Source: Paenibacillus qinlingensis
GTDB lineage: Bacteria; Bacillota; Bacilli; Paenibacillales; NBRC-103111
Assembly (NCBI RefSeq): GCF_013204845.1
Contig: NZ_JABMKY010000014.1
Span: 124,001 to 188,000 of the forward strand
Direction: 5' to 3'
DNA: 64,000 nucleotides
The translations under genes were made by a program, and so were the position numbers. Below, one piece after another: positions 35,883 to 45,959 of this stretch (positions are counted from its first letter, which is position 1; every line of letters begins with the position of its first letter). The notes under the pieces were generated by a model. That model saw only the letters and a program-made list of their open reading frames with translations. It did not search any database and was not told the DNA's origin.

Positions 35883-37239
35883 CTGCTTCTTGATGACTGC
35901 GATCCATATTCACGAATTTATTGAATTGTTTCAGGAAGGCCAGCTCGACAGTGCCTACGGGACCATTCCGCTGTTTGGCAATAATAATCTCGATAATGTT
36001 CTTCTTCTCGGATTCCTTATCGTAGTAATCGTCCCGGTAGAGGAACGCTACGATGTCGGCATCTTGCTCAATGGAACCCGATTCCCGAAGGTCAGACATC
36101 ATCGGACGCTTGTCCTGCCGCTGCTCAACGCCCCGGCTCAGCTGCGAGAGCGCAATGACCGGTACATTCAGCTCACGGGCAATCTGCTTCAACGTACGAG
36201 AGATCTCAGAGACCTCCTGCTGACGGTTGTCTCCGCCTTTACCACCACGGCCGGCAATCAGCTGCAAGTAGTCGATGAGAATCATACCGAGCCCTTTTTC
36301 TTGCTGCAACCGACGGCACTTCGCCCGGATATCCGCAACCGTAATCGTCGGGGTATCATCGATAAAAATATTCGCTTCCGACAAAGCTCCGATCGCCATC
36401 GTCAGTTTCTCCCAGTCGTCGCCTTCGAGATAACCTGTCCGCATGCGGTTCGCATCGACGTTAGCCTCGGCGCAGACCATACGTTGTACGAGCTGTGCGG
36501 CACCCATCTCGAGCGAGAAGATGGCGACGGTCTCTTTGGCTCGGACGCCGACATTCTGCGCCACGTTCAGGGCAAAGGCAGTCTTTCCTACAGATGGCCG
36601 CGCCGCTAGAATAATTAAGTCTGAGCGTTGGAAGCCAGACGTCATCTTGTCTAGGTCAAGGAATCCAGACGGGATTCCTGTTGACCCGCCTTTGTTCGAG
36701 TAGAGCGACTCGACCTTCTCGAACACTTCCATGAGAACGTCGCGAATGACGACGAAACCGCTGGAACTCCGGCGCTGCGAAATCTCGAGGATCTTCGCCT
36801 CCGCCTCGCTGAGCATCGCCCCAACATCATCCTCATTGGCATAGCCATTGGTTACGATCTGGGTCGCTGTCCGAATTAATCGGCGAAGCATCGACTTCTC
36901 TTCGACGATCGCCGCGTAATAATCGATATTGGCAGCGGTTGGTACGGCGTTCGCCAGCTCAGATAAGTACGTTACGCCGCCGATCTCCTCAAGCTGCTGC
37001 TTGTTTTGAAGAAGTGCTGTAAGTGTAATGAGATCAACAGGTTCTTGATCTTCCGCCAGCTCAACAATCGCCTCGAATATTCGCTGATGAGCGCCGCGAT
37101 AGAAATCATCGCTAGATATCCGCTCCATCGCGGTAATCAACGCATCCGCGTTAATTAAAATCGCACCTAAGACGGCTTGCTCAGCTTCTATATTTTGAGG
37201 CGGAACACGATCCACAAACATATTATCTCCGTTGCTCAT
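35866..37239 (-). CDS. dnaB: Replicative DNA helicase DnaB (DnaC of Bacillus)
   Basis: 457 residues. N-terminal DnaB domain (PPQNIEAEQAVLGAIL to about 115), linker, then a RecA-like ATPase with Walker A ARPSVGKTAFALN, Walker B LILIDYLQLI, and the arginine-finger/loop region QQEVSEISRTLKQIA and LSQLSRGVEQR. It unwinds DNA ahead of the replication fork as a hexamer. The ATG at 37239 is preferred over 37266; neither has an ideal site. Gene order rplI-dnaB-purA is the standard origin-proximal one in Bacillales. Confidence 0.96.
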   Translation of the reverse strand: MSNGDNMFVDRVPPQNIEAEQAVLGAILINADALITAMERISSDDFYRGAHQRIFEAIVELAEDQEPVDLITLTALLQNKQQLEEIGGVTYLSELANAVPTAANIDYYAAIVEEKSMLRRLIRTATQIVTNGYANEDDVGAMLSEAEAKILEISQRRSSSGFVVIRDVLMEVFEKVESLYSNKGGSTGIPSGFLDLDKMTSGFQRSDLIILAARPSVGKTAFALNVAQNVGVRAKETVAIFSLEMGAAQLVQRMVCAEANVDANRMRTGYLEGDDWEKLTMAIGALSEANIFIDDTPTITVADIRAKCRRLQQEKGLGMILIDYLQLIAGRGGKGGDNRQQEVSEISRTLKQIARELNVPVIALSQLSRGVEQRQDKRPMMSDLRESGSIEQDADIVAFLYRDDYYDKESEKKNIIEIIIAKQRNGPVGTVELAFLKQFNKFVNMDRSHQEAAAGQY

Positions 37240-37299
37240 GCTACTGTGCCCGCCTTTCATTTTCACATTAATAGTTTTTTACTAGATTGTGTCTACAAG

Positions 37300-37327
37300 A
37301 GAGAAGAGCCCCAGACTGGGACTCTCA
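37300..37327 (-). terminator. Possible terminator between rplI and dnaB
   Basis: Minus-strand AGAGTCCC, short loop, GGGGCTCTTCTCTC; decent stem but only a T/C-rich tail. Confidence 0.5.
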
Positions 37328-37374
37328 TTCTTTACTTCTTGTTATTTAAATGGCTCTATTCTATGGCCTTAAGC

Positions 37375-37824
37375 TTACTTCTCTTCCGTTACTTGAACGT
37401 TCAAACTTGCCGTTACTTCCGCATGCAGCTTAACCGGAACTTTCGTTACACCTAGGGTACGAATCGGCTCTTCCAGCACAATTTTACGCTTGTCGATCAC
37501 GATTTTATACTGCTTCTCAAGTACTTCTGCAATCTGCTTACTAGGAATAGCTCCGAACAAACGACCACCTTCGCCAGACTTCGCTTTAATTTGAACGGTC
37601 ATTTCACTAAGCTTCTCGCCTAACGCCTGTGCATCTGCCTTCTCTTGATCCTTGCGGCGTTGCTCGGCTTTCTTTTGATTATCTAACACTTTGACTGTGC
37701 CCTGAGTAGCTGGAGCTGCAAGTCCTTGTGCGATTAGGAAATTCTGTGCGTACCCTTCGGATACTTCCTTCACTTCGCCCTTCTTACCTTGGCCTTTAAC
37801 GTCTTTGAGTAAAATTACTTTCAT
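37375..37824 (-). CDS. rplI: 50S ribosomal protein L9
   Basis: 149 residues from the ATG at 37824 (GAGGAGGGA site). The N-terminal globular part [20 protein letters not shown] with [16 protein letters not shown], the long central helix and the C-terminal domain ([19 protein letters not shown]) are all present. It binds 23S rRNA at the base of the L1 stalk. Start overlaps the gdpP stop by four bases. Confidence 0.97.
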   Translation of the reverse strand: MKVILLKDVKGQGKKGEVKEVSEGYAQNFLIAQGLAAPATQGTVKVLDNQKKAEQRRKDQEKADAQALGEKLSEMTVQIKAKSGEGGRLFGAIPSKQIAEVLEKQYKIVIDKRKIVLEEPIRTLGVTKVPVKLHAEVTASLNVQVTEEK

Positions 37825-39782
37825 TCGAAAAGTCCCTCCTCTTCCTGCATATCGGCTAGTACTTGTTTTAAGCGGTTCGTTGCTTCTTCTAATGTGCAAT
37901 CTGTTTGCGTCGCTGCATTCGTTAAATGCCCGCCGCCGCCCAGACGCTCCATCACAACTTGGACGTTCATTTGGCCAAGCGATCTCGCGCTGATCCCAAT
38001 TAATCCATCCGGTCGTTCGGCAATTACGAAGGAAGCCATAATATTCGTCATATTTAACAATGTATCAGCAACTTGCGCGATCATCAACTGAGAATATTTA
38101 CGTGATGGCTCAGCGACTGCCAAAGCCACGTGTTCATAGATAGTTTCTGTGTGCTTAATAATCTCGGAACGCTCAATATAAGAATCCAAATCTTCCTTCA
38201 ATAACTTCTGAATGAGAGCTGAATCTGCCCCATTGCGTCGCAGGTACGACGCGGCTTCGAAGGTTCTAGCACCTGTCCGAAGACTGAAACTCTTCGTATC
38301 TACAACAATCCCTGCAAGCAGCATCGTGGCCTCTAGAACCTCCATCGATAGCTTCTCGTTGATATACTGCAGCAGCTCGGTCACTAGCTCACACGTAGAG
38401 GACGCGTACGGCTCCATATAGACGAGTGTAGCGTCATGGATGAACTCCTCACTCCTACGATGGTGATCGACCACGACGACCCTGTGTGTCAGCTGTAGCA
38501 GCTTAGGCTCAGCGACCATGGATGCCTTGTGTGTATCCACAACAACGGCAAGTGTTCGCTGCGTCGTAATCTGCATGCCCTGCTCAGGCGTAATGAACCA
38601 ACGATGCAGCCGTTCATCTGCAGAAATCGTCTCCATCACCTTCTGGATCGCAGGATTCACGCCCTCCAGCACAATATAGCCTTCTTTGCCGACGACTTGG
38701 ACAGCCTTGAGCACGCCAATCGCAGCGCCGATGGAATCCATATCTGCAAAGCGATGGCCCATGATGATGACCTTGTCACTATCTTTCATGAGATCGCGCA
38801 GCGCATGTGAGATCACCCGAGCTCTAACCCGCGTACGTTTCTCGACTGCGTTCGTTCTCCCACCGTAGAAAGACAGACGCTGTCCGACCTTCACCGTTAC
38901 CTGATCACCACCGCGGCCGAGCGACATGTCCAGCCCCATTTGTGCCATTTGACCAAGTTCAGTGAGCTGTTCAGCTCCTGACGCAATCCCGATACTAAGA
39001 GTTAAAGGCAGCTTGTTCTCAATCGTGAGATCGCGAACATCGTCTAGAAGTTCAAAGCGTGTTTGCTCTAATTGACGCAACGCTTTCTGATCCATCAGGA
39101 TTAGGAAGCGATCTGAGGATGTCCGGCGTAAATATAGCTGATTCTTCTGAGCCCATTCGGTAATTTCACCAGTGACCTTGGCCAGCATAAGGCTGCGCGC
39201 CTGATCATCTAATCCTTGGGTCGCTTCTTCCAAATTATCCATCATCACGATGCCAATCGCCGTTTTACTATCTTCGTATTTCTTCGCCAGCAGGGCTTGC
39301 TCCGTAATCTCACGCAGATAGAGGAGTCTCTCCTCCGGTTTGGACCAGACTTGATAAATAAATTGGCCAACTTTCAGCTCCAGCGTTTCGGCCTTGTCTT
39401 TCTTATTCTTGAGATCGGGGAAATAATCAAAGAGCGACTCACCAATGACCGAGTCTTGCCCTAGCATTTTCGCTACAAAAGGATTGTGCCACTCTATGCG
39501 TTTCTCTTCATTATATAAAATAATGCCGATGGGCAGCCCGCTCATGACTTCATTGCCGGCTTTCTTCACCCGATGGGTTATCGTACCGACGTACGTATTC
39601 AATTCTCGACGAAAAGCTGTCTCCGCTTGCAGCGTAAAATACGCCATTACTCCGCAGAGTAAGAAAGCCGTTAGGCCCAGCCACCATTTGAACATATAGA
39701 TAATGGCTGTCAAGGCGATGAGCAGAACGAACATCCACACAATATGTTGACCGTGCCACCGCTTCAAAAGGAACTTCGGCAT
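37821..39782 (-). CDS. gdpP: Cyclic-di-AMP phosphodiesterase GdpP
   Basis: 653 residues. Two membrane helices at the start (about 13-50), a PAS-like haem/ligand domain (about 70-150), a degenerate GGDEF domain (about 170-300, with [11 protein letters not shown] in place of the usual motif) and a DHH/DHHA1 phosphodiesterase (about 340-645) with [36 protein letters not shown] and [12 protein letters not shown]. It hydrolyses c-di-AMP to pApA, so it sets the level of a second messenger for potassium and wall homeostasis. It lies between yybS and rplI as in Bacillus. Confidence 0.96.
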   Translation of the reverse strand: MPKFLLKRWHGQHIVWMFVLLIALTAIIYMFKWWLGLTAFLLCGVMAYFTLQAETAFRRELNTYVGTITHRVKKAGNEVMSGLPIGIILYNEEKRIEWHNPFVAKMLGQDSVIGESLFDYFPDLKNKKDKAETLELKVGQFIYQVWSKPEERLLYLREITEQALLAKKYEDSKTAIGIVMMDNLEEATQGLDDQARSLMLAKVTGEITEWAQKNQLYLRRTSSDRFLILMDQKALRQLEQTRFELLDDVRDLTIENKLPLTLSIGIASGAEQLTELGQMAQMGLDMSLGRGGDQVTVKVGQRLSFYGGRTNAVEKRTRVRARVISHALRDLMKDSDKVIIMGHRFADMDSIGAAIGVLKAVQVVGKEGYIVLEGVNPAIQKVMETISADERLHRWFITPEQGMQITTQRTLAVVVDTHKASMVAEPKLLQLTHRVVVVDHHRRSEEFIHDATLVYMEPYASSTCELVTELLQYINEKLSMEVLEATMLLAGIVVDTKSFSLRTGARTFEAASYLRRNGADSALIQKLLKEDLDSYIERSEIIKHTETIYEHVALAVAEPSRKYSQLMIAQVADTLLNMTNIMASFVIAERPDGLIGISARSLGQMNVQVVMERLGGGGHLTNAATQTDCTLEEATNRLKQVLADMQEEEGLFE

Positions 39783-39800
39783 TCGAACTAGCTCCTAATC

Positions 39801-40715
39801 CTATAAATTTTTCTTGAACCGTTCACGGATTGGAAACGCAACATCAAATACCCCTAACAAGCTATACACAATAAAGAGTGGCGGCATAAAGATCAGAATG
39901 ATAATGGCCACAATGGGCAGAATCGGTTTCCATTTATTCGCATGCGCCACAAAGAACAGAAAGCCTATCGCTTGAACTGCGAATACGAGCATCAATAGCG
40001 GCATCGCATTCATCAGCAGTGTTGAAATGAGTGATCTTGCATCGGGCTTTGAGAATAAATCTAAAACAAAAGCCACTAAATAGATCCAGACAAGTGATCT
40101 TTGCAGTTTCCATTCTCTCATCGGGCGTAGACCAGGGATACCTTCTCCTGTTTTGTTCAAGAACCACCGCGTTACACCATGTGTCACAAAAGTAATGAAC
40201 AACGCCACAAAAATCAAATACAACGGTATCACTTGCACGATGAATCCAACGTACCAGTCCTGATCTTTAGGTAAAATATCCTGAATGCTACTCGGCATCG
40301 TTGCAATACTATCTATCATGAATTGCTTGAACTTAGTAACCGGGTCAAGACCTAAAGCAAAGCCCAGAAGCAGGCTTAATAACGACTCTGCCAAGACGGT
40401 AACGATACCCGCAGTTAATACGGATCTTGCTGCCGCTTTACGTTTGTACAAGTTCCCCATCACTAACACAGGGGGTAGTATGAACAACGCAATTGTTATT
40501 AAATAGAGACCTATCCACTGGGTAAGTATGTAGATAACGAGCAGACTGAGTACATAACTAATGACGAAACGCTTCGTACTTGTTTTGACGTATAACATAA
40601 GAACTGGTACTAACAAAAAACTACATGTAAAAATAATAAATGGTGTCATCAGCGATAGCAATGAAATAATCATAACAACGCTCCAAATGACACTCTGCCA
40701 ACTTCGATTCCCCAA
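39801..40715 (-). CDS. yybS: YybS family membrane protein (DUF2232)
   Basis: 304 residues with about eight hydrophobic segments. It starts at a TTG codon (40715) behind GAGGTG. Length, the C-terminal segment (LLMLVFAVQAIGFLFFVAHANKW) and the position next to gdpP fit the YybS/DUF2232 family. Function unknown; proposed small-molecule transporter partner. Confidence 0.85.
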   Translation of the reverse strand: MGNRSWQSVIWSVVMIISLLSLMTPFIIFTCSFLLVPVLMLYVKTSTKRFVISYVLSLLVIYILTQWIGLYLITIALFILPPVLVMGNLYKRKAAARSVLTAGIVTVLAESLLSLLLGFALGLDPVTKFKQFMIDSIATMPSSIQDILPKDQDWYVGFIVQVIPLYLIFVALFITFVTHGVTRWFLNKTGEGIPGLRPMREWKLQRSLVWIYLVAFVLDLFSKPDARSLISTLLMNAMPLLMLVFAVQAIGFLFFVAHANKWKPILPIVAIIILIFMPPLFIVYSLLGVFDVAFPIRERFKKNL

Positions 40716-40721
40716 CCGGGC

Positions 40722-41033
40722 TCACCTCTTACGTAAATGTTCTTCGAGCGATGAAATGTCGCCGTACCAGTCCTCAAGTTGATGGCCCTCTTGGCGGTGC
40801 TTCTTCATTTTCTCAACAATAGCTTCGTCCAAACTGCGATAAGAAATCCCCAGTCTTCGGCCTAAAATATAACCGCTCGAAATCAAACTGGCTAATCCAT
40901 CGACCATCTTTACATGACTACCTTCCCACATGCCTTTGAGCAAGTGAGCTACATGATCTACGACTTCTGTTTTGAGCCACTCAATGACTTTGGCCCGTCT
41001 GGCTAGGTCAACTTCTTTATCCCTATTCAGCAA
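40722..41033 (-). CDS. MazG-like family protein
   Basis: 103 residues, all-helical; starts at TTG (41033) behind AGGAG. The block LARRAKVIEWLKTEVVDHVAHLLKGMW and the later LASLISSGYILGRRLGISYRSLDEAI match the MazG-like family (PF12643 type) found before yybS in Paenibacillus. The acidic metal-binding residues of true MazG pyrophosphatases are not obvious, so an active NTP-pyrophosphohydrolase is unlikely. Six bases from yybS, so cotranscribed. Confidence 0.8.
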   Translation of the reverse strand: MLNRDKEVDLARRAKVIEWLKTEVVDHVAHLLKGMWEGSHVKMVDGLASLISSGYILGRRLGISYRSLDEAIVEKMKKHRQEGHQLEDWYGDISSLEEHLRKR

Positions 41034-41130
41034 CCGTCATCACTCCTCATCTCAGCAGAAACGATATTGATCAATTATACCACAAAAAGGTACTAGAAAA
41101 GAAAGCCTCTAATCGCGCTCTCTGATGCCG

Positions 41131-41161
41131 TAAAAAAAGACAGCTGATCTAGACAGCTGCC
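41131..41161 (-). terminator. Terminator after the tyrosine phosphatase gene
   Basis: CAGCTG-TCTAGAT-CAGCTG stem on the minus strand, then TCTTTTTTTA. Confidence 0.7.
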
Positions 41162-41223
41162 CTGTTTGGGAATTGTATTCTTTTAGGAAAAATAGCATGG
41201 AAATGGGGATCCAAATTACTCCC

Positions 41224-41964
41224 TCAATTTGTTATTAATTGCTCCTTCAGTGCTTGGATCTGCTCTTCCGATATTCCAATCGTTAGTAGATACCGCTCTG
41301 CATTGCCGTACCGAAGTTCCAAGTGAGATAACAGATCCGACATATAAACGGGATCACACCCTAGGAAGCTTTCATATATGTCATCGGGTACATTCGCGGG
41401 TTTCCCCTTACGCAGTTCATCCATAATTGGCGTAATACAGGCATTCGTTAGCACATAGTCTTCCAAAATTGTTCCATGTGGAACATTTGCAAGGTCTAAC
41501 AATAGGGCTGAAACGACACCAGTCCGGTCTTTACCTGCCGCGCAATGGAAGAGACTTCCGTGCATACTTCCCTCTGCTAATAAACTGAAAACACGCAACA
41601 GCTCGACCTTTGAAGTTTCAATCAAATTTATATATAAATCGCCCAAACTACGAATTTGTGTAAGACTCGAAGTTGCCGGATTGATCAAACTTACATTGTG
41701 ATAGCTCACTTGTTCGGAATCTGCGAACACGTTTTTCTTTTCCTCAAGCTCATGCGCATTTCGCAAATCAATAATTGTCCGTACACCTCTATTTACCAAA
41801 TCTTGTTGGCTATCCGTACTAAGTATGTGCAAGCCATCCGCTCGAAATAATACACCCCAACGCGTCATCCGCCCGTCCTTCGTCTTATAGCCTCCAAGAT
41901 CACGCAAGTTATATGCGCCTTCAACTTGTAGAACGCGTTGCTCATTAGCCATATGTGTCGTCAT
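41224..41964 (-). CDS. Tyrosine-protein phosphatase-like enzyme (Y_phosphatase3 family)
   Basis: 246 residues. The P-loop HCAAGKDRTG (Cys nucleophile, Arg phosphate binder) and the N-terminal NLRDLGGYKTKDGRM identify the bacterial dual-specificity/lipid phosphatase group related to MptpB and LipA. It removes phosphate from tyrosine, serine or phosphoinositide substrates; secretion signal absent, so it acts in the cytoplasm. It follows the GntR gene and may belong to the phosphoester operon upstream. ATG at 41964. Confidence 0.87.
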   Translation of the reverse strand: MTTHMANEQRVLQVEGAYNLRDLGGYKTKDGRMTRWGVLFRADGLHILSTDSQQDLVNRGVRTIIDLRNAHELEEKKNVFADSEQVSYHNVSLINPATSSLTQIRSLGDLYINLIETSKVELLRVFSLLAEGSMHGSLFHCAAGKDRTGVVSALLLDLANVPHGTILEDYVLTNACITPIMDELRKGKPANVPDDIYESFLGCDPVYMSDLLSHLELRYGNAERYLLTIGISEEQIQALKEQLITN

Positions 41965-42026
41965 GAGTATTCATCCGCCTTTATTCAAATTTTGTATAGA
42001 TAGCGCATAACGAGCTAGTAACCTTA

Positions 42027-42725
42027 TCAAATATCGAATTGCTTCAATTGCTGATGCAAGATCTCATTCACTTCATAAATGGCTTCTTTTGCATCCTGAA
42101 TGTTCCCTTGAAGAAGAGACTCATAAATGCGAGAGTTGATCCTTCTCCCTTGTCTCGGATTGGATAGCGACTGCGGATTCATTGTTCGATAAGAAACAAC
42201 TTTGCACATATATTTACCTTTTATTTGCTCCAGAATCTGCATCATGTTCTGATTGTGAACTGTGGTTAGAATCGTCTCTATAAACAACAACGAACTTTCA
42301 TAATAGAGCCAGTGGTCACCGTCGTCTGCCGCTTGAATTTGACGATCCAAATGGCCTCGTAACGACGCCAAGTCAAAAGAAAGTCCTCGTTTATCAGCAA
42401 TATCGAGCGCATAAATCTGCATAGAAACTAACACCTCAAACATATCGCAAAACTCTTTGAACGAAATATTTTTAACAAAAACGCCCCTGCCCCGTATTGA
42501 TTCTACGAAACCTTCTTGCTCTAATAAAGAGATAGCCGCCCGTATCGGCGTTCGACTCATGTTCAGTTGATCTGCCAATTCATTCTCTGATAAAAGGGTA
42601 CCAGGTAAATAATTCGCATGAATAATGTGATTTCGAATTTCTTGATAGGCTTTCTTTTCTAGCGATGGCTTAGCCACGCTTTTCGTTTGAAGCAGATGCC
42701 CTTGCTGTGTGAATAATGAACTCAT
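42027..42725 (-). CDS. GntR-family transcriptional regulator (FadR subgroup)
   Basis: 232 residues from the ATG at 42725, which shares one base with the stop of the upstream permease gene (TAATG). N-terminal winged helix with YQEIRNHIIHANYLPGTLLSENELADQL and RTPIRAAISLLEQEGFVES, then a FadR/FCD-like helical ligand domain. Likely the local regulator of the phosphoester transport operon, responding to the imported compound. The frame runs 37 codons further up inside the permease gene and is not used. Confidence 0.87.
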   Translation of the reverse strand: MSSLFTQQGHLLQTKSVAKPSLEKKAYQEIRNHIIHANYLPGTLLSENELADQLNMSRTPIRAAISLLEQEGFVESIRGRGVFVKNISFKEFCDMFEVLVSMQIYALDIADKRGLSFDLASLRGHLDRQIQAADDGDHWLYYESSLLFIETILTTVHNQNMMQILEQIKGKYMCKVVSYRTMNPQSLSNPRQGRRINSRIYESLLQGNIQDAKEAIYEVNEILHQQLKQFDI

Positions 42726-43555
42726 TAACGTAAACCGCCTTTGACGAACGAATCGATAATTTGACGCTGAAGCATAAAATAAAGCAATAAAATCGGCAAG
42801 CTTGCCAGGGTTGTCGCCGCCATCATCGGTCCCCACAGATTAGCATCTGTGGACATAAACGACTGCAACCCGATTTGGAGTGTCGCATGTTCTGGTTTGT
42901 TCGTGACCAGCAACGGCCAGAAGTAGTCGTTCCAAGAGGAAATAAATAATAGCACACCTATAGAGGCAATGGAGGCACGTAGATTCGGGAAAATCGTCCG
43001 CCACAGCACGCTCCAGTCCGATGCACCGTCCAAATGAGCGGCTTCAATTAACGTTCGCGGAAACGATTTGAACGTGTTGTACAGCTGGAGCACCGCGAAT
43101 GCGGATACGATGTTAGGGATGATTAACCCCATCAAGGAATTCCGTAGCCCCCAACCACTAATGACTACATAGTTAGGAATCATGATGACCTGAAACGGAA
43201 CCAGCCATGTCAATGAAATTAATCCATAGAGGAAACCTTTTCCACGGAAATCCCAACGCGTGAACGCATAAGCCGCCAGAATGCTTGTGAGCAATTGGGC
43301 TGCTGTTTGACTAATAGCAACAATAATTGAATTCGTCATCATACGAGCCATAGGAATGGCATGCCATGCCTGCACGTAGTTATCGAGCGTCCAGTGCGTT
43401 GGAAGCAGTGACGTGGAGTACACTTCACCTGCTGGTTTAAAGGATGTGTTTAACATCCAGTAGAATGGGAAAATAGCAAGAAAGCTTAGCAATATCAACA
43501 CAGTATGTTTACCGACGGTTGCGCTGCGGGATCCATTCAATCGCGGATTCTTCAT
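42725..43555 (-). CDS. ABC transporter permease (UgpE/MalG type)
   Basis: 276 residues with six membrane helices and the EAA loop EAAHLDGASDWSVLWRTIFPNLRAS that contacts the ATPase. C-terminal partner of the importer. ATG at 43555 behind GAAGGAGG, 12 bases after the first permease. No ATPase gene is in the operon, so a shared MsmX-type ATPase probably energises it, as for many Firmicutes CUT1 importers. Confidence 0.92.
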   Translation of the reverse strand: MKNPRLNGSRSATVGKHTVLILLSFLAIFPFYWMLNTSFKPAGEVYSTSLLPTHWTLDNYVQAWHAIPMARMMTNSIIVAISQTAAQLLTSILAAYAFTRWDFRGKGFLYGLISLTWLVPFQVIMIPNYVVISGWGLRNSLMGLIIPNIVSAFAVLQLYNTFKSFPRTLIEAAHLDGASDWSVLWRTIFPNLRASIASIGVLLFISSWNDYFWPLLVTNKPEHATLQIGLQSFMSTDANLWGPMMAATTLASLPILLLYFMLQRQIIDSFVKGGLR

Positions 43556-43567
43556 GCTGATCCTCCT

Positions 43568-44527
43568 TCAATTATCGTAAAACGAGACCTTTTTTGAGAG
43601 TTTCATGAAGGCCAATGAAATAAGTCCAGAACCAATAAACACACATACAGCGGCCGCTGAGCTCCAACCTACGGAGAACGTTTTGAACCCGTACGTCCAT
43701 AGCAAGTAATAGATGTTTGTTGTTGAATTTAATGGTCCTCCCTGCGTCAATACATTGACATATGAGAAGCTCCATTCTGCAGCAAATAACGTACTTAGCA
43801 TCGCCATAAACATAATCGTAGGTGACAAAAGCGGTAGCAGCACGTGCCAAATAATTTGCCAACGATTCGCCCGATCGATTCTAGCGGCTTCGATATAATC
43901 TTTGTTGATCCCCGTCATCGCTGCCGAGAAAATCAGGGTACTGAAGCTGAGCAGCTTCCAACCCGTGATGAACGTTATCGACCAGATCGCCCACCTTTCG
44001 TCGGAGAAGAAACGTATCGGTTCCTGGATATGCAGCACAGCCTGCAACGGTTTATTGAGAATGCCGCCCATCGGATTCATAATCCAGTTCCACACGGCCG
44101 ATACCGCAACAGGTGCCATGATCATAGGTACGAAAATTAACGCACGATACGCATTGCGAGTGCGTTGCCCGATGTTGTCCGTGGAAATCGCAATAAGCAG
44201 CGGTAAAAGCAGCGAAAATGGCATAACGCCCACCGTGTAAAACAAGGTGTTCAATAGGGCTCTACTCATCTCAGGCAGTGTAATTAGCTTCTCGAAGTTA
44301 TCCAATCCCATGAATTCCTTCGGTGATGTAGGCAGCATGTTCCACTCGTAGAAACTGAGCTGAAAGGTCTCGATTAAAGGACGATAGATCCAGAAACCAA
44401 TCGAAATCATAACCGGCAACAAATATAAATAAGGAATTAACTTTTTATAGGGGAACGGTTTATTTACCTTCTGCACCGACTTCGGACGAGCCTTAGAAAT
44501 CGTCCTCGTAATGGCGTTGCTATTCAT
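43568..44527 (-). CDS. ABC transporter permease (UgpA/MalF type)
   Basis: 319 residues, six membrane helices and the EAA loop YIEAARIDRANRWQIIWHVLLP. N-terminal extension is basic (KARPKSVQKVNKPFPYKK). ATG at 44527 with AGGAGG. Together with the next permease it forms the membrane channel of a CUT1-class importer for sugars, glycerol-phosphate or related compounds. Confidence 0.92.
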   Translation of the reverse strand: MNSNAITRTISKARPKSVQKVNKPFPYKKLIPYLYLLPVMISIGFWIYRPLIETFQLSFYEWNMLPTSPKEFMGLDNFEKLITLPEMSRALLNTLFYTVGVMPFSLLLPLLIAISTDNIGQRTRNAYRALIFVPMIMAPVAVSAVWNWIMNPMGGILNKPLQAVLHIQEPIRFFSDERWAIWSITFITGWKLLSFSTLIFSAAMTGINKDYIEAARIDRANRWQIIWHVLLPLLSPTIMFMAMLSTLFAAEWSFSYVNVLTQGGPLNSTTNIYYLLWTYGFKTFSVGWSSAAAVCVFIGSGLISLAFMKLSKKVSFYDN

Positions 44528-44629
44528 GGTATCCCTCCTGAATGTCTAGAACGGTCACTCAGTGATCATCGACTGACCGATTCATGGTTGAAGACAGAAG
44601 GATGTAACCACCTCCTGTCTTCACGCCAC

Positions 44630-45922
44630 TTATGGCATTAGTGATTGTGCACGTTTCTGGGCATCTTGCATAATGGATGTGCTATCACCTGAACCTTGAA
44701 TCGATTTCTGCACACCTTCGAGCAAGATCGTCTCAATTTGGCTCCATTTGGAACCTGGATAGGATACCCAAGGCTGCAAGCGAGTAAGCTGCTCTAGATT
44801 CGGCTTCACCAGCGGATTGGCTGCCACCCAGTCCTTCAAATACTTCGGATCATCAACAATTGCTGGGCGAAGCGGCAAGTAACCGATTTTGGACGTAATG
44901 ATTGTATAGCCCCGCTCACTTGTAACAAACTTGAGGAATTCCCACGCTGCTTGCTGTTTCGCTTTATCATCAGATAACACGAACAAGGCACTACCTGAGT
45001 TTACCGGTGTAGTAGGTTTACTTCCGAAAGATGGCATTTGTACGGCTTTCAGGTCCCAGCCTCCAGCTTTTGAAGCGCTGAGCAATGCGCTCTGTAAAGC
45101 GCTTGTATACAGCAGCATCCCAACCTTCGATTCGCTAAATGCTTGAATCACTTCTGTGTCGTTCATCTTGTCGCTTGCGCCACTTTGAACGAGATCCTGC
45201 CACATCTTAATCGCACCAATCGCTGCGGGCTCACCGAACTGGATCGTTTTACGATCATCCGATAGAACCTTGCCACCGTTGCTGCCGATCAATGCCTGGA
45301 CAATCCAGTCCGCTCCGGCAGAACCGCCCAAATGAACACCAGAAGCTTTCGTTTTAGCAGCAATCTGCAGCGCATAGGTCTTCACTTCCTCCCACGTTTT
45401 CGGAGGGTTTTCTGGATCAAGACCCGCATCCTTGAATAGCTTTGCGTTATAGAATAGGACCGGTGTACTGAATGTAAAAGGAAGTCCGTAAGTTTTGCCT
45501 TTCAATTGTCCTAATTTTAGTCCATTTGGCGAGAAGCCTTCGAAGTTCTTCTTCAGCTCATCAGCAGGCACAATATCTTCCAATGCCTTCGCATTATAGT
45601 TTTGAACGGCATAATCCAAGCCATCGAATACGAGCTGTGCAACGTCAGGTCGCGAACCCGCCGCGATATCTGCCTGTACCTTCGTATTAATTTCCGTGGA
45701 TGTAACCGGAATCGCATCGATTTTGATGTTCGGATGCGCTGCCTCGAATTCCGTAATCAGCTGCTGAGTGCCTTCCTTTTGACTAGCGATCGCTAAGTTG
45801 TAGCTATAGAAAGAAATCGTAACCGGCCCAGTTGATGCACTCTCCTTGCCGTTTCCACATGCAGCTGTTACCAGTACAGTTAATGAAAGCAACATCATGA
45901 TCTTTGTTTTGGCTCGTGACAT
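44630..45922 (-). CDS. Extracellular solute-binding lipoprotein (UgpB/MalE type)
   Basis: 430 residues from the ATG at 45922 (AAGGAG site); the frame is open 22 codons upstream without a signal. Lipoprotein signal LLSLTVLVTAAC with the Cys at about residue 21, then a family-1 solute-binding protein fold with ISFYSYNLA, VAQLVFDGLDY and the NPPKTWEEVKTYA hinge block seen in glycerol-3-phosphate and sugar binders. It captures substrate outside the membrane and delivers it to the two permeases downstream. Confidence 0.92.
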   Translation of the reverse strand: MSRAKTKIMMLLSLTVLVTAACGNGKESASTGPVTISFYSYNLAIASQKEGTQQLITEFEAAHPNIKIDAIPVTSTEINTKVQADIAAGSRPDVAQLVFDGLDYAVQNYNAKALEDIVPADELKKNFEGFSPNGLKLGQLKGKTYGLPFTFSTPVLFYNAKLFKDAGLDPENPPKTWEEVKTYALQIAAKTKASGVHLGGSAGADWIVQALIGSNGGKVLSDDRKTIQFGEPAAIGAIKMWQDLVQSGASDKMNDTEVIQAFSESKVGMLLYTSALQSALLSASKAGGWDLKAVQMPSFGSKPTTPVNSGSALFVLSDDKAKQQAAWEFLKFVTSERGYTIITSKIGYLPLRPAIVDDPKYLKDWVAANPLVKPNLEQLTRLQPWVSYPGSKWSQIETILLEGVQKSIQGSGDSTSIMQDAQKRAQSLMP

Positions 45923-45959
45923 GTCACAGCTCCTTCTTATTATCGATCTATAGGTAGGA